This document shows positions 35,371 to 47,987 of a stretch of DNA of 64,000 bases, piece after piece (position 1 is the stretch's first letter; each line of letters begins with the position of its first letter). The stretch is from assembly GCF_019578655.1 (NCBI RefSeq), contig NC_063265.1, forward strand, positions 3,878,501 through 3,942,500. Direction: 5' to 3'. The DNA comes from Ricinus communis. Its lineage: Eukaryota; Streptophyta; Magnoliopsida; Malpighiales; Euphorbiaceae. Under the pieces are notes generated by a model. The model made no database searches, was not told the origin of the DNA, and saw only the letters and a program-made list of their open reading frames with translations. The position numbers and the translations under genes are program-made.

Positions 35371-36002
35371 CTAAAAGTTCAAGAATATAGGCGTTGTTGG
35401 CCACATCATGAGATGCACAATTGCATATTTGCCTAACATAGATAAAATTACATATTTGCAATGTTTGAGACGGGTGAACAACATTTTCAAGTAAATAGTA
35501 GAAAAAGAATCTAAACTTGTGTGACTATTTGCTGCGTGAATAACCACTTGTGAGTCTCCTTTAAAAATAACATGAGAAAAATCCAATTCAACAATATAAT
35601 GCACTGCTACAAGTAAAGTATAAGCCTCCATTTGTGTTGCCGACATGCCATAAGGAACTTTCTCGCAAAAAGAAAATATAATAATACCACTGGCATCAGA
35701 AATAACCACACTTAAAGCTCCAATACCTGGAGCTGATTTAAATGCACAATCAAAATTAGCTTTAACAAATCCAATATGAGGTACATGCTAGGTTGAGTTG
35801 TGAGATCGTAAAAACAGGAGCAGAAGTGGTGGGAGGTGGTTGGAAGTCTCATGTAGCCAAATTGAGAATTCAACAATTTGTGACGATGCAAGGGCAACTA
35901 CATCTAAGACATCCCAATGTAATCCATAAAAAATACAGACATTCCTTGCCTTCCACAATCACCAACAAAGAAAAAGCAATATGGGATAACAAGTCTAAAT
36001 AG
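35371..36002 (-). pseudogene. LINE-type RNase H domain remnant
   Basis: On the minus strand, after a degraded LWKARN stretch (near 35950), the frames read GFVKANFDCAFKSAPGIGAL then VVISDASGIIIFSF, MEAYTLLVAVHYIVELDF and VIFKGDSQVVIHA. This is the plant RVT_3 (reverse-transcriptase-like RNase H) pattern: N-x-D near the start, the A/M-E-A-x-x-L block and the G-D-S-x-x-V block holding the acidic catalytic residues. Such domains end many plant LINE elements. The tail is frameshifted (35371-35430) and there is no start or upstream reverse transcriptase. A decayed free RNase H-like gene is a less likely alternative. Confidence 0.65.
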
Positions 36003-36647
36003 AAGACAACTTCTTAAAATATATATTATGTAAAATAAAAAAGTTAATAGGTTGTTTGCGGCTTTTAAGTGGATATTATTTTCTTGTTTAATATGTACTC
36101 TCTATATAGAAGTAGATGAAAAATACATAAATGGACAACATTACTTTCATGCTTTTAAATACTTTGCAAAAGTTTATATTTTGAAAAATTTTAATTTGTT
36201 TAAAATTGTATAAAAAACTATAATCTAGTAAAGCACATTGCGAGTAAAATTATGATTAATCTTTTTTAAAAAATATTTATATTAGTTGCTCAGAACTACT
36301 AAAATAAATAGTCATTTACAAGCAAGTTACACGACTATTATTATTATTTTATTTATAAGATAATTGAGACTCAAAGTGTCGACTAGTCTAATTGCATATG
36401 GTATTAACCAAATGTAAAGAATCTCACAGAGTTACAATCATTGTAAAAGCAAAAATAATGTATCACAAACTAACTATTGCGAATGGATGAGGTTCTTTTT
36501 ACTGGCTTATGTTTATACGGTTGAGCTAGCAGTAAAACAAGCTCCATTTGTTAGATAAAAAGAGTTCTAATGGAGCTTAAAGTATACAAAAAAGGCATTG
36601 TTCTTAAGGATTACTTTTAGTGATCTTTAGGATTCGAAAAACATCAA
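36003..36647. other. Intergenic DNA
   Basis: AT-rich, no gene. It borders the left LTR of the second copia element. Confidence 0.5.
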
Positions 36648-37098
36648 TAGAAGTAAACTAGTTAACCCATCAGAGAAAAAGAAGTAGAAAAGTTGTATCT
36701 CGATTTTACTAAAAGAGTGTACTCATAGAGCCAAAATGATAATTAATATAACATTTACGAAAAATAATAGGATATATTCTCTCCAATAAGAGTAATGGCT
36801 AAAGAATAGATAACTTAAAAAATTAAGTCAAAATATGAACATTTAATGTTAGAAATAAATAAATAAGTATTAAAAATTGACTTGGATTAGATCCAAGCAT
36901 ACTTTAAGCATGAAGGGAAGGAGAATTCATAAATTTATACTTGAATTGGACCTTAATCTAGTTCTTATATACACGAGCGCAATACCCTTCTAGGCCTTTT
37001 ATTAGCCCAGTAGAAAAGATTTTATAAAGCAAAGCAAAGCTTTTCACTCTAGAGATGTGAGATAAGAGACTTTTTGAAATAATTTATATATATACACA
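36648..37098 (-). repeat. 3' LTR of second copia element (approximate)
   Basis: Aligns with 41100-41580. A GGGG-containing purine stretch lies just inside on the minus strand. Boundaries are uncertain by a few tens of bases. Confidence 0.68.
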
Positions 37099-37599
37099 CC
37101 CCATATATTTCAAAAATATTTTATAAAATAAATAATTTTGTTAGGTTAAATATGAGTGCAGAATATCTTGAATCAAGTTTCTTTTGGACTATGAACCAAA
37201 CTTAGAAAGATAAGACATAATATATAGAGTTATTAGTAAAGTAATTAACTTCTATGAACTAAAAGACTATTTTCTGTAGATTATTACTTTATTAGTCACA
37301 TTACACCCCATAGTTTTTGTTGTTCTATGCGATTTTGGCTAAATAGGCCATGCACGTGCGTGGTAATTCATGAGTATTGTAGAGATTTTACCATAACCTC
37401 ACAGGAGCCGCCCCACTCCACACTTATGTAGGTGTTCATCAAGTATAATGAAATATATTATCTTTAAGGGATATGAAATACATTAAGAGCATTTAGCTCA
37501 TCCTCTCACTTATTGCAGTCTAGCACTACTCACACTATAGAAAAGAAAATTATTATGCTAGCAAGATTAACCATTAATATCTCATGTTAGCTTAAGTCA

Positions 37600-40500
37600 T
37601 ATTTCCCTCAATGTTTCATTAATTAACTTTCTCCCCAAAGGTTTAGTCGGAGGATCAACCAAATTCACTTCTGACTTCACATAATTAATGGATATAATTC
37701 CCTCTTTCAGTAGCTATTAATCACATCATGTCGCAGACGAATGTATTTGTTCTTACTATTGAAGATTTATTCTTTGCAATAACAATTATCGTTTGACAAT
37801 CACAACTCCACTAAAAGTAAACACATAACCACTGGTGGATTTTATCTAATATGAATATAAGATCCAGTTAGCATCATTGCACCCTTATAATACAATGGGA
37901 AATCCACTATAAAGAATACAATATGATACCTCTTGAATACTTCACTAGTCTGACTAATATGGCTCAATGATAATGATTGAGATTATGTGTATATTTGCTC
38001 AATCTACAAGCAATATAAGCTATGTCAAGTTGAGAAAAATTCATTAAATGCAACAGACTCTCAATAATCTGTGCATACTCAGCTTGGGCAATAGGATCGC
38101 CTCTATTTTTCTTTAACTAAGTATTAGCATCATAAGGGGCACTCACTAGTGTGACATTAAAATGTCCAAACCCCTTAAAAAGTGTCTTAACATAATGTTC
38201 TTGAGATAGTATTATGCTATCATCCTTATGATTTTAAACCCAAAATAACACTTGCTTCTCCTATGTCTTTCATATCAAATTTAGAAGCAAGAAACTCTTT
38301 AGTTTTAAGTACTAAATCAAGGCTAGTACCAATATAAGCATATCATGCACATATAAACAAATAATCACACATTCACCATCAACAAGTTTTATATAAACAC
38401 ATTTATCTACTTCAATAGAAGAGAAATCATCACATAACAAAACTTGATTAAATATCTCATGCCACTGCCTAGGAGCTTGCTTTAAACCATATAAAGATCT
38501 TAATAATTTGTAAAAATTATTTTCTTATCTAGAAACAATACAACCTTTAGGTTGCACCATATAAATTTCTTTTTCTAAATCACCATTTAAAAAAGCAGTT
38601 TTAACATCCATTTAATGAATAAATAGCTTATAGATTGAAGCCAAAGCAATCAAGACTTGAATAGAAGAAATTATGGTTATAGGAGTAAACGTGTAAAAAT
38701 ATTCAACATTTATTTTTGAGTAAAACCTTTTGCAACCAATCTAGCCTTATATTTTTTAATAGATCCATTAGAACTATATTTTATTTTAAAAATCGATTTG
38801 CAACCAATAGGTTTAACACCATGTGGTAAATCAACCAAAATTCAAGTTTTATTTTATAAAATAAAATCAATTTCGATTTTAATGGCTTCTTTTCAAAATA
38901 CAGAGTCAGAAAAAGAAACAACATTAGAAAATGTCAATGATCATTTTCAACAAGATAAGTGTAAAGATCATTTTTAAAAGAAGTTTCTTTTCTTTGTCTT
39001 TTACTCATTCTTAACTCCTCAAAATTTTAAAAGTATTTTTAACAGATGCATGAGAAACAATCTCAGGTTTTAAAAAAAATACATGTTCAAAGAACTCATC
39101 ATTTTTTGTCTCAACAATTGTATTAACATCAAGTACATCATTTTTCAAAACAAGAAATTTATATGCAACACTATGATCAACATAACCAATAAACATGCAA
39201 TTAGATGTTTTAGAACAAAGTTTTTTTTTCTAGGATCAAGCAATATAACTTTAGCAAGACACTCCTATACTTTTAAATATTTAAGGTTAGACATATAGCC
39301 CTTCCACAACTTGTATGGCGTCTTAGCGGTTTTTATATAATATCTTATTTTATAAATAACATGCAGAAATAATAGTTGCACCTCATAGATTATCAGGTCA
39401 TAGGAACTAACAAGCATAACATTCATCATTCTGTTTAAAGTTTTATTTTTTCTTTCAGCTACTACATTTGATTCACGTGAATAAGGAGGAGTAACTTATG
39501 AATTATTCATTCTTTTTTACAAAAGTCATTAAACAAAATGTATTCACCACCTCTATCTGATCTAACCTTTTTAATATTTTTATTTAATTGATTTTCAACT
39601 TCAACTTTATATAAAAGAAATATGTCAAAAGCTTCATCTTTATTTCTAAGCAAATATACTTTAGTATATCTAGAAAAATCATCTATAAAAGTTACATAAT
39701 TTTTCTTACCACCTCTAGTCACGGTTTCCTTTAAATCTCCTAAATCAATATAAATTATATTAAGCAATTCAAATTCTTTATGGACAGAAAAACATGTCTT
39801 TTTAGTTATCTTAGCTTCAGAACATATTTTAAATTTATTCAAGCATGTATGATTAATACTAGAAATCAAACCCATAGATTGAATTTTATGAATATAACTA
39901 GCATTAACATTGTTCTAATCTAGCATACCATAAATCAATTGATTCAATTAATTAAGTAGTAGAAGATACAATTTTATTTATAACATTTGAAATATTAAGT
40001 ACAAAAAGTCCTTGATTACAATAATCTTTGCCCACAAACACATTATTCTTTGCCATCACAATCTTATCATGTTCAAATGACACTTTAAATTCCAAACTTT
40101 TCGTTATAGAGCCACAAAAATTAAGTTTGCTCTAATATTAGGTACATGGAGTACTTCATTAAGAGCCAAAGTCTTGTTAGATGTGAATTTGAGGAGAATT
40201 TTCCTTTATCAAGAACCTTTGCAATTCGAGAATCACCAAAATACACATGTTCTTTTCCATCCCCTACTTAAGTATTATAGGTAAAAGAATCTTTATTAGT
40301 ATAAATATGCTTGGTAGCACTAGAGTCTACCACCCATTCTTTCAATTGGCTGCAAGATTAGCCTGAGAAATGACTTGTGATAATTAGATCATCTTCTTCA
40401 AACAAATTTGTTGTTGGCTTAAAAGGATTGTCATTTCTCACTCTTCTCTTGCATTAAGGTGCATGATGACATGGCTTTCCACAAACAAAGCAGCTTTCTT

Positions 40501-41070
40501 TTTTTTTCTATAAGGTAATAGAGTTAGCAATTTTGGGTCGTTAATCAAAGTGAGGAGGTTTATTATCATACTTTTTATTGTGAGCCTTCCTTTGCATTAG
40601 ATTTGCTTTTGAAGCCATCTTCTTTGCTTTGGCAGCTTTCAGTTTCCTTCAGTTGGTGTATTCAATTATGATGTGAGTGATTAAATCTGCAAGGGATAAT
40701 TGCTTGTGCTTTTACTTCAACTGTTGTTTGCAGTCCTTCCATGGATTAGGCAGCTTTTCAATAAAAAGACCAGCAACAAACTCCTTTTGAAGTGTAATGT
40801 TTTTATCTTTCAAATCCTCCAAAAGCTTGTAATACTTATTAATTTGCATTTTAATGTCTTTATCATTTGTCATCTCCCATCTATGATAGTTTTCAATCAC
40901 AAACTTTTGTCTGCCAGCATCTTTAGTAGTGTACTTAAGGTTTATTGAGTTCCAAATTTCTTTTGCTTCTTTACAAGAATAGTACACATCAAAGAGTCAT
41001 TAGAAAGAATATTGATAATAGTATGGCTATATACCTTGTTAGCATGAGTACATAATTCTATTTGTTTTGG
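37600..41070 (-). pseudogene. Second copia gag-pol, fragmented
   Basis: The best gag piece is 40987-40712 (KEAKEIWNSINLKYTTKDAG...FVAGLFIEKLPNPWKDCKQQL, the UBN2/copia gag pattern). Near 40500-40440 is a zinc-knuckle relic (CFVCGKPCHHA). 39875-39507 is integrase (YIDLGDLKETVTRGG, TFIDDFSRYTKVYLL, KVRSDRGGEY). Reverse transcriptase follows at about 38600-38000 (LLRSLYGLKQAPRQWHEIF, then CLYVHDML where YVDD is expected, then ALI..LKLKSF). RNase H pieces run to about 37600. The sequence is dense with stops and frameshifts. Confidence 0.78.
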
Positions 41071-41099
41071 ATTAGAATTCACCTCAGACAAAGCAGTAG

Positions 41100-41580
41100 T
41101 AGAAAATAAACTAGTTAACCGAGCAGAGAAGAAGTAGAAAAGTTATATTTTTAATCTTAATAAAATAGTGTATTTATAGAGCCAAAAAACTATAATGTTA
41201 TAATACAACGTTTAAAAAAAATGAAAGAAGATATTCTCTCCAATAATGAAAGGTTAGATTTGATGAAATAGGGTAGTGGCTAAAGAATAAGTAACTTAAA
41301 AAACTAAGTCAAAATATGAACGTTTTAAGGTAATAAAAAAATAAAAAAATAACCAAGAATTAAAAATTGAGTTGGATTAGGCTTAAACCCATTCACGCAA
41401 GGAAAAATCTACAAATTTACATTTGAATTGAAATTTTAGCCTAATTTTTGTGCGTATGAGCCCAATATCCTTTTAGGTCTTTTATTAGTCAAATGAAGAA
41501 GGTTTATTTATAAACCAAAGCAAAACTTTTCACTTTAAGAATGTAGGATAAAAATCTTTCTCGTATAATTTTTTTTTTAG
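41100..41580 (-). repeat. 5' LTR of second copia element (approximate)
   Basis: Aligns with 36648-37098. Its right end runs into an A/T-rich stretch where the terminal bases appear eroded. Confidence 0.68.
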
Positions 41581-42778
41581 AATAATCAAATTCTCAATTA
41601 TTATCATTTTTCACTTGAAATTAATTATTTTTATATTGTAATAGTTATGATTTATTTATAGTCATATTTAAAAATAATTTTTTAACAAATTTATTTTGTT
41701 ATTTTTTCTTTACTAACGGATTGAGGTAGGAATATGTCATATTTTACGGATATTCTACTATTTTTATTCTTAATTAAATATTTCCTTTAAAATTCTAAAA
41801 ATATTCAATCTAATCATTCATCTATTAGAAATGAAAATATAGTTCAAATAAAAATAAAATCAAGTAAATTTAGAATTGATATTTATAAATTTATTTTGTA
41901 TACCCTTTTATAATATTTTTGGATATGAATAAGCCAGATCTCATAAATATCTATAATTTTTATTTTTATAAGATATTAATAAAAAGGTTTAAAACATTAA
42001 ACCAATCAATTGTCTAACAAAAAATAAAACATGGTATATTAACAATAAAATCAATTAGGAAACTAAATTTGATACTAAACAATTAAAAAAAATTGTTATT
42101 TAGTTATTTAGTTTCCTACTAAGTAATTAGGGTAAAGGTTTTAATAAAAAACTTTTGAAATTATGATATTAAAACTTTTTAATAACAAATTTTTTTAGCA
42201 TTATTGTTTCTTTTTCTATTTTATATAAAATTATTCTTTAATCTAAAATAATATATTTTAATAAATTAAATTATATCTAATTAGAAATTTATTTAGTTAA
42301 TTTATTTTTTAAAAAAATATAAACTAACTAATCCCTAGAAGGCTATTAATACTTATATTTTGATAAATTTATCTATCTCCTCTATTTCTCACTTTTATAT
42401 GTATTAAAAATCATTATTTTTTTTATTTGACTTGATAATTATACTTTTTACTTTATTCTTACAACTATAATGTAATTTTTTTAAAAGTAAAATTCTTTTT
42501 TGCTTTTATTATAAAGTTATCTCTTTTGTGTGAGGTTCATCTATTCTAGTCGAATTACGTGTTATGCTCTTTGGATTCCAGCTTTTAAGCCAAATGAGGT
42601 TATTTGTTATGAGAAGGCCCATTCATTGTAATTTTAATCTTAACTAAATTTAATCCCTAACTAAATATGCCAAAGCTCATTAATTTAATTGGCTTTTAAG
42701 GTTTAGGTCCAGTTAAAATGGATTAGCCTATTAGACTATCAAATTCATGTTGGATCATGTATATGTTACATATATCAT

Positions 42779-42817
<39 letters not shown>

Positions 42818-43590
42818 AAAATATTATTATTATTAACACCCTACCAATTAATATTTTTAACTTATAATTATATAGTGCTAATGTGATATTAATTGTGTTT
42901 ATTAAATAATCTTTATTACTAACGTATTTTTTAACTAATTAATATAAATCTTTTTATTAATCTCTTTTAATAAACTTAATACTGCATCATCAATCATTGT
43001 ATATGTTAACGATTTATTGGCATAATATTTATTAAGATGTAAAATAATAACATTATAAGACTCTTTTATTAGCAAATTAAATATCACTTACAAGTAAAAT
43101 AATAAAAAAAACTAAATATAATACCTAATCCAATGTATTAGTATTATTAACTTATAATTATGTAATGATAATATGATATTAATCATATATTTATTAAATA
43201 ATCTTTATTAGTAATATGTCTTTTAACTAGTTAATATAATTTAAAAAATCTCATACTATTTTATTATGTAATAAAATTTTAACTAATTAATCTCATTTTT
43301 ACTGTTAAAATAAAGCATTAACAAATATATGTAGTATGTTATTATATTTAGAGCTGTAAGAAAAAGTTTAAATTATCATTTTTATAATGTGTAAATTTAA
43401 TATTTATATAAAAAATAAAAATATTATATATGATTTAAAATTTTTTATTAATAAAATTAAAATACTAATATTATATGTAAATTTAATTGATTAAAACTAC
43501 TTTTAGTCAAAGCCACGTAGACTACATAGTTTACTGTAACAAACTAAACAAAATATAACACAAAGTAGAATCCTACAAACCCTAATTCTA
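41581..43590. other. AT-rich intergenic DNA with repeats
   Basis: No gene. It contains a (TA)n run at about 42786-42814 and an imperfect direct repeat of about 110 bp (42850-42960 and 43145-43250, sharing TTATTAAATAATCTTTATTA). Confidence 0.6.
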
Positions 43591-43594
43591 TTTT

Positions 43595-43828
43595 CATCTA
43601 AACCTCACAACCTCCATCCTCTCAAGCCCTCGGTCCTTTCAAGCCTCTTTGCAATCACCAAAACTTGCTGCCGTCGCCGTCTCCCTTGCTGCAGTCGTCG
43701 TCACCCTTGCTGCAGTCGTCGTCACCCTTGCTGCAGTCTCCGTCGTCACCCTTGCTGCAGTCGCCGTCGCCCTTGCTGCATTCGTCTCCTCTCTCGCAGC
43801 AGTCGGCTTCCCCCTCGCCGGTCATCAG
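43595..43828 (+). other. Probable 5' UTR exon of GMP synthase gene
   Basis: A GC-richer island after AT-rich DNA, ending at a donor (CATCAG|GTATGC) whose likely acceptor is TGCAG at 44699. The second leader part would be 44700-44832. A long frame runs through it but has no ATG before the minisatellite, so translation of this exon is not supported. The join to the GMP synthase coding exon is inferred. Confidence 0.5.
43664..43819 (+). repeat. 21-bp minisatellite, about seven units
   Basis: Units close to GCTGCAGTCGTCGTCACCC plus two bases, repeated head to tail. One unit is 24 bp, and the last two units are more diverged. Unit length is a multiple of three, so one plus-strand frame reads as a repeated LAAVxVx heptapeptide. 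Confidence 0.88.
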
Positions 43829-44832
43829 GTATGCTGTTTTGATTCGGCATTAATTGTTTTTGTAATTCTATTGTTAGATTAAAGTAAATGGCAAATGCTT
43901 GTTTAAGATTGATTTTTTTTCTTCTGTTTGATAATAACATGTGGAGATGGATGGCAAAAGCTTGTTGAAGATTGATTTTTCTATTTGATGGTCACTTTCC
44001 TTCTTGTTTTAAGATTGGCTCTTCCCGTAACCTCTTTGCTTTGATTGTTATGCTGGTTTGTTACTGTTATTGTGGGTTTGTATACTGTTATTAGGAGATA
44101 TAATAGGAGAGAAATTATGCACGTTTAAGAAACAGAGAAAAAAAATTTAAAAACCAAGTTTTCTAAAATACTATTTCTGTTTTTTAACTTTTCTGAAAAA
44201 GTTTGAAAAGAAAAATACACACTTTTAAACAAAAACGCGTTATTTAATTTTCTTAAACAAAATAATTGAAGAACAAAATATTTAAACAATAGCAAACACT
44301 CCCTTAGATTTTTTAATTTTTTTTTTCAAAAATATCTGTTAATATATTTTAAAATTTTATTATTGCAAATGGGTTATGTAAACGGATAGCCACTTGATTA
44401 CCCGAATATTTAGCAGGTACATTGCCAGTTACCCATTTAAATATTCATAGAATTTATTTAATAAGCGATCGAGTAACAAATGTATAATTTTAAACGAATT
44501 TGGGATAGGGTTCGGGTAATTGTATTTTAATTGAGTTTAGGTTAGGATACTCTTAATTGGGTGGGTACCCTAGATGTTGCCATTCCTAGCTCTCTTACAA
44601 CCAACTGATGTTTGCTATGAATTTTGGTTATTATTGCTTTCAAATTTTGTGTTTCACAAGTGTTTTATTATCACTAATGCACTGTTTGTTTACGTGCAGC
44701 TGTATCAATCTAGAAGAACGCTGAGATCAAATTGTTAGTGCTAACTTCCTATTTATAATTAGCAAAAAGCCCAAAATTCCCTTTTTCCCTCATAATTCCT
44801 GATTTTCTTAAAAACCGTAGTCATCAATTGCC

Positions 44833-47800
44833 ATGGATCCTCAAGTAGTGAAATCAGACCTAGTTCTTATTCTTGATTATGGTTCTCAATACACACATTT
44901 AATAACTCGCAGAATTCGCTCTCTAAACATATTCTCTTTGTGCATCTCGGGCACTTCTCCTTTAGATGCCATTACTGCACTCAACCCAAAAGTTGTAATC
45001 CTCTCTGGAGGACCCCATTCAGTCCATTCTGCTAATTCACCCACTTTTCCATCTGGATTTGTTGAGTGGGCGCAGTCGAGTGGTTGTTTTGTACTTGGAA
45101 TTTGTTATGGGTTGCAATTGATTGTGCAAAAATTGGGCGGGAAAGTTAGTCCTGGGGAAAAACAGGAATATGGGAGGATGGAAATTGAAGTAGGGATGAA
45201 TTTGGGTATTTATGGGAATAAAAATGTTGGGGATAAACAAGTGGTTTGGATGAGCCATGGAGATGAGGCTGCGCAATTGCCCAAGGGGTTTGAAGTTGTG
45301 GCTATAAGTCAACAAGGGGCTGTTGCTGCCGTGGAGAATCGGGAGAAGAGGTTTTATGGATTGCAATATCACCCTGAGGTAATTGGGTTTGCTTTAGCTT
45401 TATGGGATGCTATGTGTTGTTTCAGTTGTTGCTAGAGGGTTTATTGTTGGCAAATGAATTGTGTTTTTGTAGGTAATGTATATTTAATATATGGTAATGT
45501 TATATCTAAATGGAAAAAGTATTATAAAATAAGTACTAAATTTGTTTTCTTATACAGGTGACTCATTCACCAGAGGGTATGGACACATTACGCTATTTCC
45601 TCTTTGATGTTTGTGGAGTTTGTGCAAATTGGAGCATGGAAAATGTGGTGGACGAAGAAATTAAGATGGTCAAAGGCACTGTGGGGCCTGAAGATCACGT
45701 CATATGTGCTTTATCAGGGGGTGTGGATTCCACTGTTGCTGCAACTCTTGTTCATAAGGCAATTGGGGATAGGCTTCATTGTGTTTTTGTTGACAATGGA
45801 TTATTAAGGTGAGTTAATGAGCAAAAGAATTTCATAGACGTGAAAGCAGTTTGACTGCTAGTTCCAACATAGGAATTTCTTCATATATATATATTTTTAT
45901 TACATGTAGGTATATGGAGAGAGAGCGTGTGATGGAAACTTTTGAAAGGGATTTGCATTTACCTGTTACTTGTGTGGATGCTTCAGAACAATTTCTTAGT
46001 AAGTTGAAGGGTGTGGTAGATCCTGAGATGAAAAGGAAGATCATTGGAAAAGAGTTCATTAGCATTTTTGATGCTTTTGCCCATGATTTGGAGCAAAAAT
46101 TGGGAAAGAAACCTGCTTACCTGGTCCAAGGAACCTTGTATCCAGATGTGATTGAATCCTGTCCACCTCCTGGATCTGGAAGAACTCACTCACACACTAT
46201 CAAAAGCCACCATAATGTTGGAGGGCTTCCAAAAGACATGAAACTGAAGCTCATTGAACCACTTAAACTTCTATTTAAGGATGAGGTATTGGACTCTATC
46301 ACTCTTACACATAGAAGGACACATTTGAAAATATCTTAATAGTTCATTGCGACTTATTTTCATTTCACTGTAAAAGGTTCGTCAACTAGGAAGAATCTTA
46401 TATGTTCCCGAGGGATTTTTGAAGCGGCACCCATTCCCTGGACCTGGTCTTGCAGTACGTGTATTGGGTGATGTAACTGAAGGCAATGCTTTAGATATTC
46501 TCCGCCAGGTATGTGATGTTTGCTGTGGAGCAGAAATCTGGGTCTTAAACATTGGCATGTATCATAATGTGCATTATGTGCAGAAATAGAGGGGTTTTAT
46601 TTGATTCTGGCTGTGCTGGTACTCGATACCCCTTTCTCCAGCTCCCCTGCATAGCAGTTATCAGCCCAGCCTGATATCTTAAAGAGTATCAGAAAAAGCT
46701 GCAATCAATTAAATACATCATACTATTAAGATGGAAAGAGCCACACTGCAGTTGCTATTTAAAATGTTGCTAAAACCTAATATATCTTTTCTTTTCTTAA
46801 ACCTTCTGGAACTTATTCTTTTGATTGCCTTTGTAGGTTGATGAGATTTTCATCCAATCCATAAAGGATGCTGGGCTTTATGATACAATCTGGCAAGCTT
46901 TTGCTGTGTTTTTGCCTGTAAGATCAGTTGGTGTTCAAGGTGATCAAAGAACACATTCTCATGTGGTTGCTTTAAGAGCTGTTACAAGTCAAGATGGAAT
47001 GACTGCGGATTGGTGAGCTTTCTTTTATGAACATGTGCTGTGCTAGTTACCCTGTTTATCTTCTTATTGCCTTCTCTTATATGAATATCATTGTGACTAT
47101 TAAGGATGTTGATTTTTCGTTGAGAGCATATGGCTATATAGTTTAGGATATGGCACTATTGAGGCATGTGATTTGGTTCCATCCTATCAAACATCATGAT
47201 TTGCTCCCGGGAATCGCATTGTGTGTGTTCATTGATTTTTGGCATCTTCTTCAACTCAATCTTACTTGTACTCCTGATACATGGAGGTTTTTTCTCATGT
47301 TAAATAAACTGATCTATGGGATTTTCCTGGCTTATGTTGTGTACATGCTCATAATTACTCCTTCAGTTCTTACTTGCTATTCTAAATCATATCTGTGGTA
47401 ATTTCAAAGTTATAGGGCCTGGATTATGGTCCTAGACAACCTCAAGATTTAGAATAAGTGAAATGGTATCAATTTTATGTCTAGTTTTCTACATACTTAT
47501 TTACGTAAGTCTAATAAATGGAGTATTTGTTCTGCTTTGTTAGAAGATATTATTCTATAATTGGCTGTATGTCCAAATTGAATATCTAATCTTCATATCC
47601 TCTTAGTCTGCTTTGAAGCCACAGGAGAACCATTAAAAAATGGTAATTCCGTATTGATGGCTATTTTGGTACAGCACCTCAAGCTTAATGTTGCTTACCA
47701 GTGGAAGAACGGCCAGAAAGATGTAGGACTAATCATATGATAGTACCTAGGCTTTTGCATAACTAATGTTCACTATTGATTTGTATATTACAACAATTAC

Positions 47801-47987
47801 TGTAGCCTTCATCATTGCAATTCTAAGAAATCTCGTCTCCTTGCAAAAATTGTAAAATTCCAGGTACTACTTTGAACACAAGTTCCTTGATGATGTGGCC
47901 CGAAAAATCTGTAATAGCGTGCGGGGTGTAAACCGAGTGGTTCAGGACATCACGTCAAAGCCTCCATCGACTATTGAATGGGAATGA
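44833..47987 (+). CDS. GMPS: GMP synthase (glutamine-hydrolysing)
   Basis: Converts XMP, ATP and glutamine to GMP, the last step of guanylate synthesis, in the cytosol. Six coding exons with GT-AG introns: 44833-45378, 45558-45808, 45910-46285, 46377-46508, 46837-47012 and 47864-47987. They join in phase to 534 aa, the usual plant length. The N-terminal class I glutaminase shows the catalytic triad: Cys91 in GICYGLQL, His180 and Glu182 in QYHPE. The ATP-pyrophosphatase P-loop SGGVDST is at about 235-241. The C-terminal dimerisation domain carries [47 protein letters not shown] and ends in IEWE. No transit peptide. The start is the first ATG in frame and begins the conserved [16 protein letters not shown] block. 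It appears intact. Confidence 0.97.

Larger units (their letters stand above)
36648..41580 (-). mobile_element. Second Ty1/copia retrotransposon, decayed
   Basis: Two similar, diverged flanks form the LTRs: about 36648-37098 and 41100-41580. Shared blocks are TAAACTAGTTAAC, GAAGTAGAAAAGTT, ATATTCTCTCCAATA, AAGTCAAAATATGAAC and GAGTTGGATTAG/GACTTGGATTAG. Between them, on the minus strand, are gag, zinc-knuckle, integrase and reverse transcriptase remnants in copia order. The LTR outer ends are ragged and no target duplication or primer site could be defined. Gag appears to begin mid-domain almost directly after the 5' LTR, so the leader and gag N-terminus are probably deleted. It is about 4.9 kb and many stops make it inactive. 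Confidence 0.78.

Noticed and set aside
43649..43882. Open frame through the GC-rich minisatellite as a gene
   Set aside because: Begins without ATG, is wholly repeat-driven, and the splice donor at 43828 would end it; treated as leader exon.
45037..45372. Antisense frame in GMP synthase exon 1
   Set aside because: Shadow of the well-supported sense exon.
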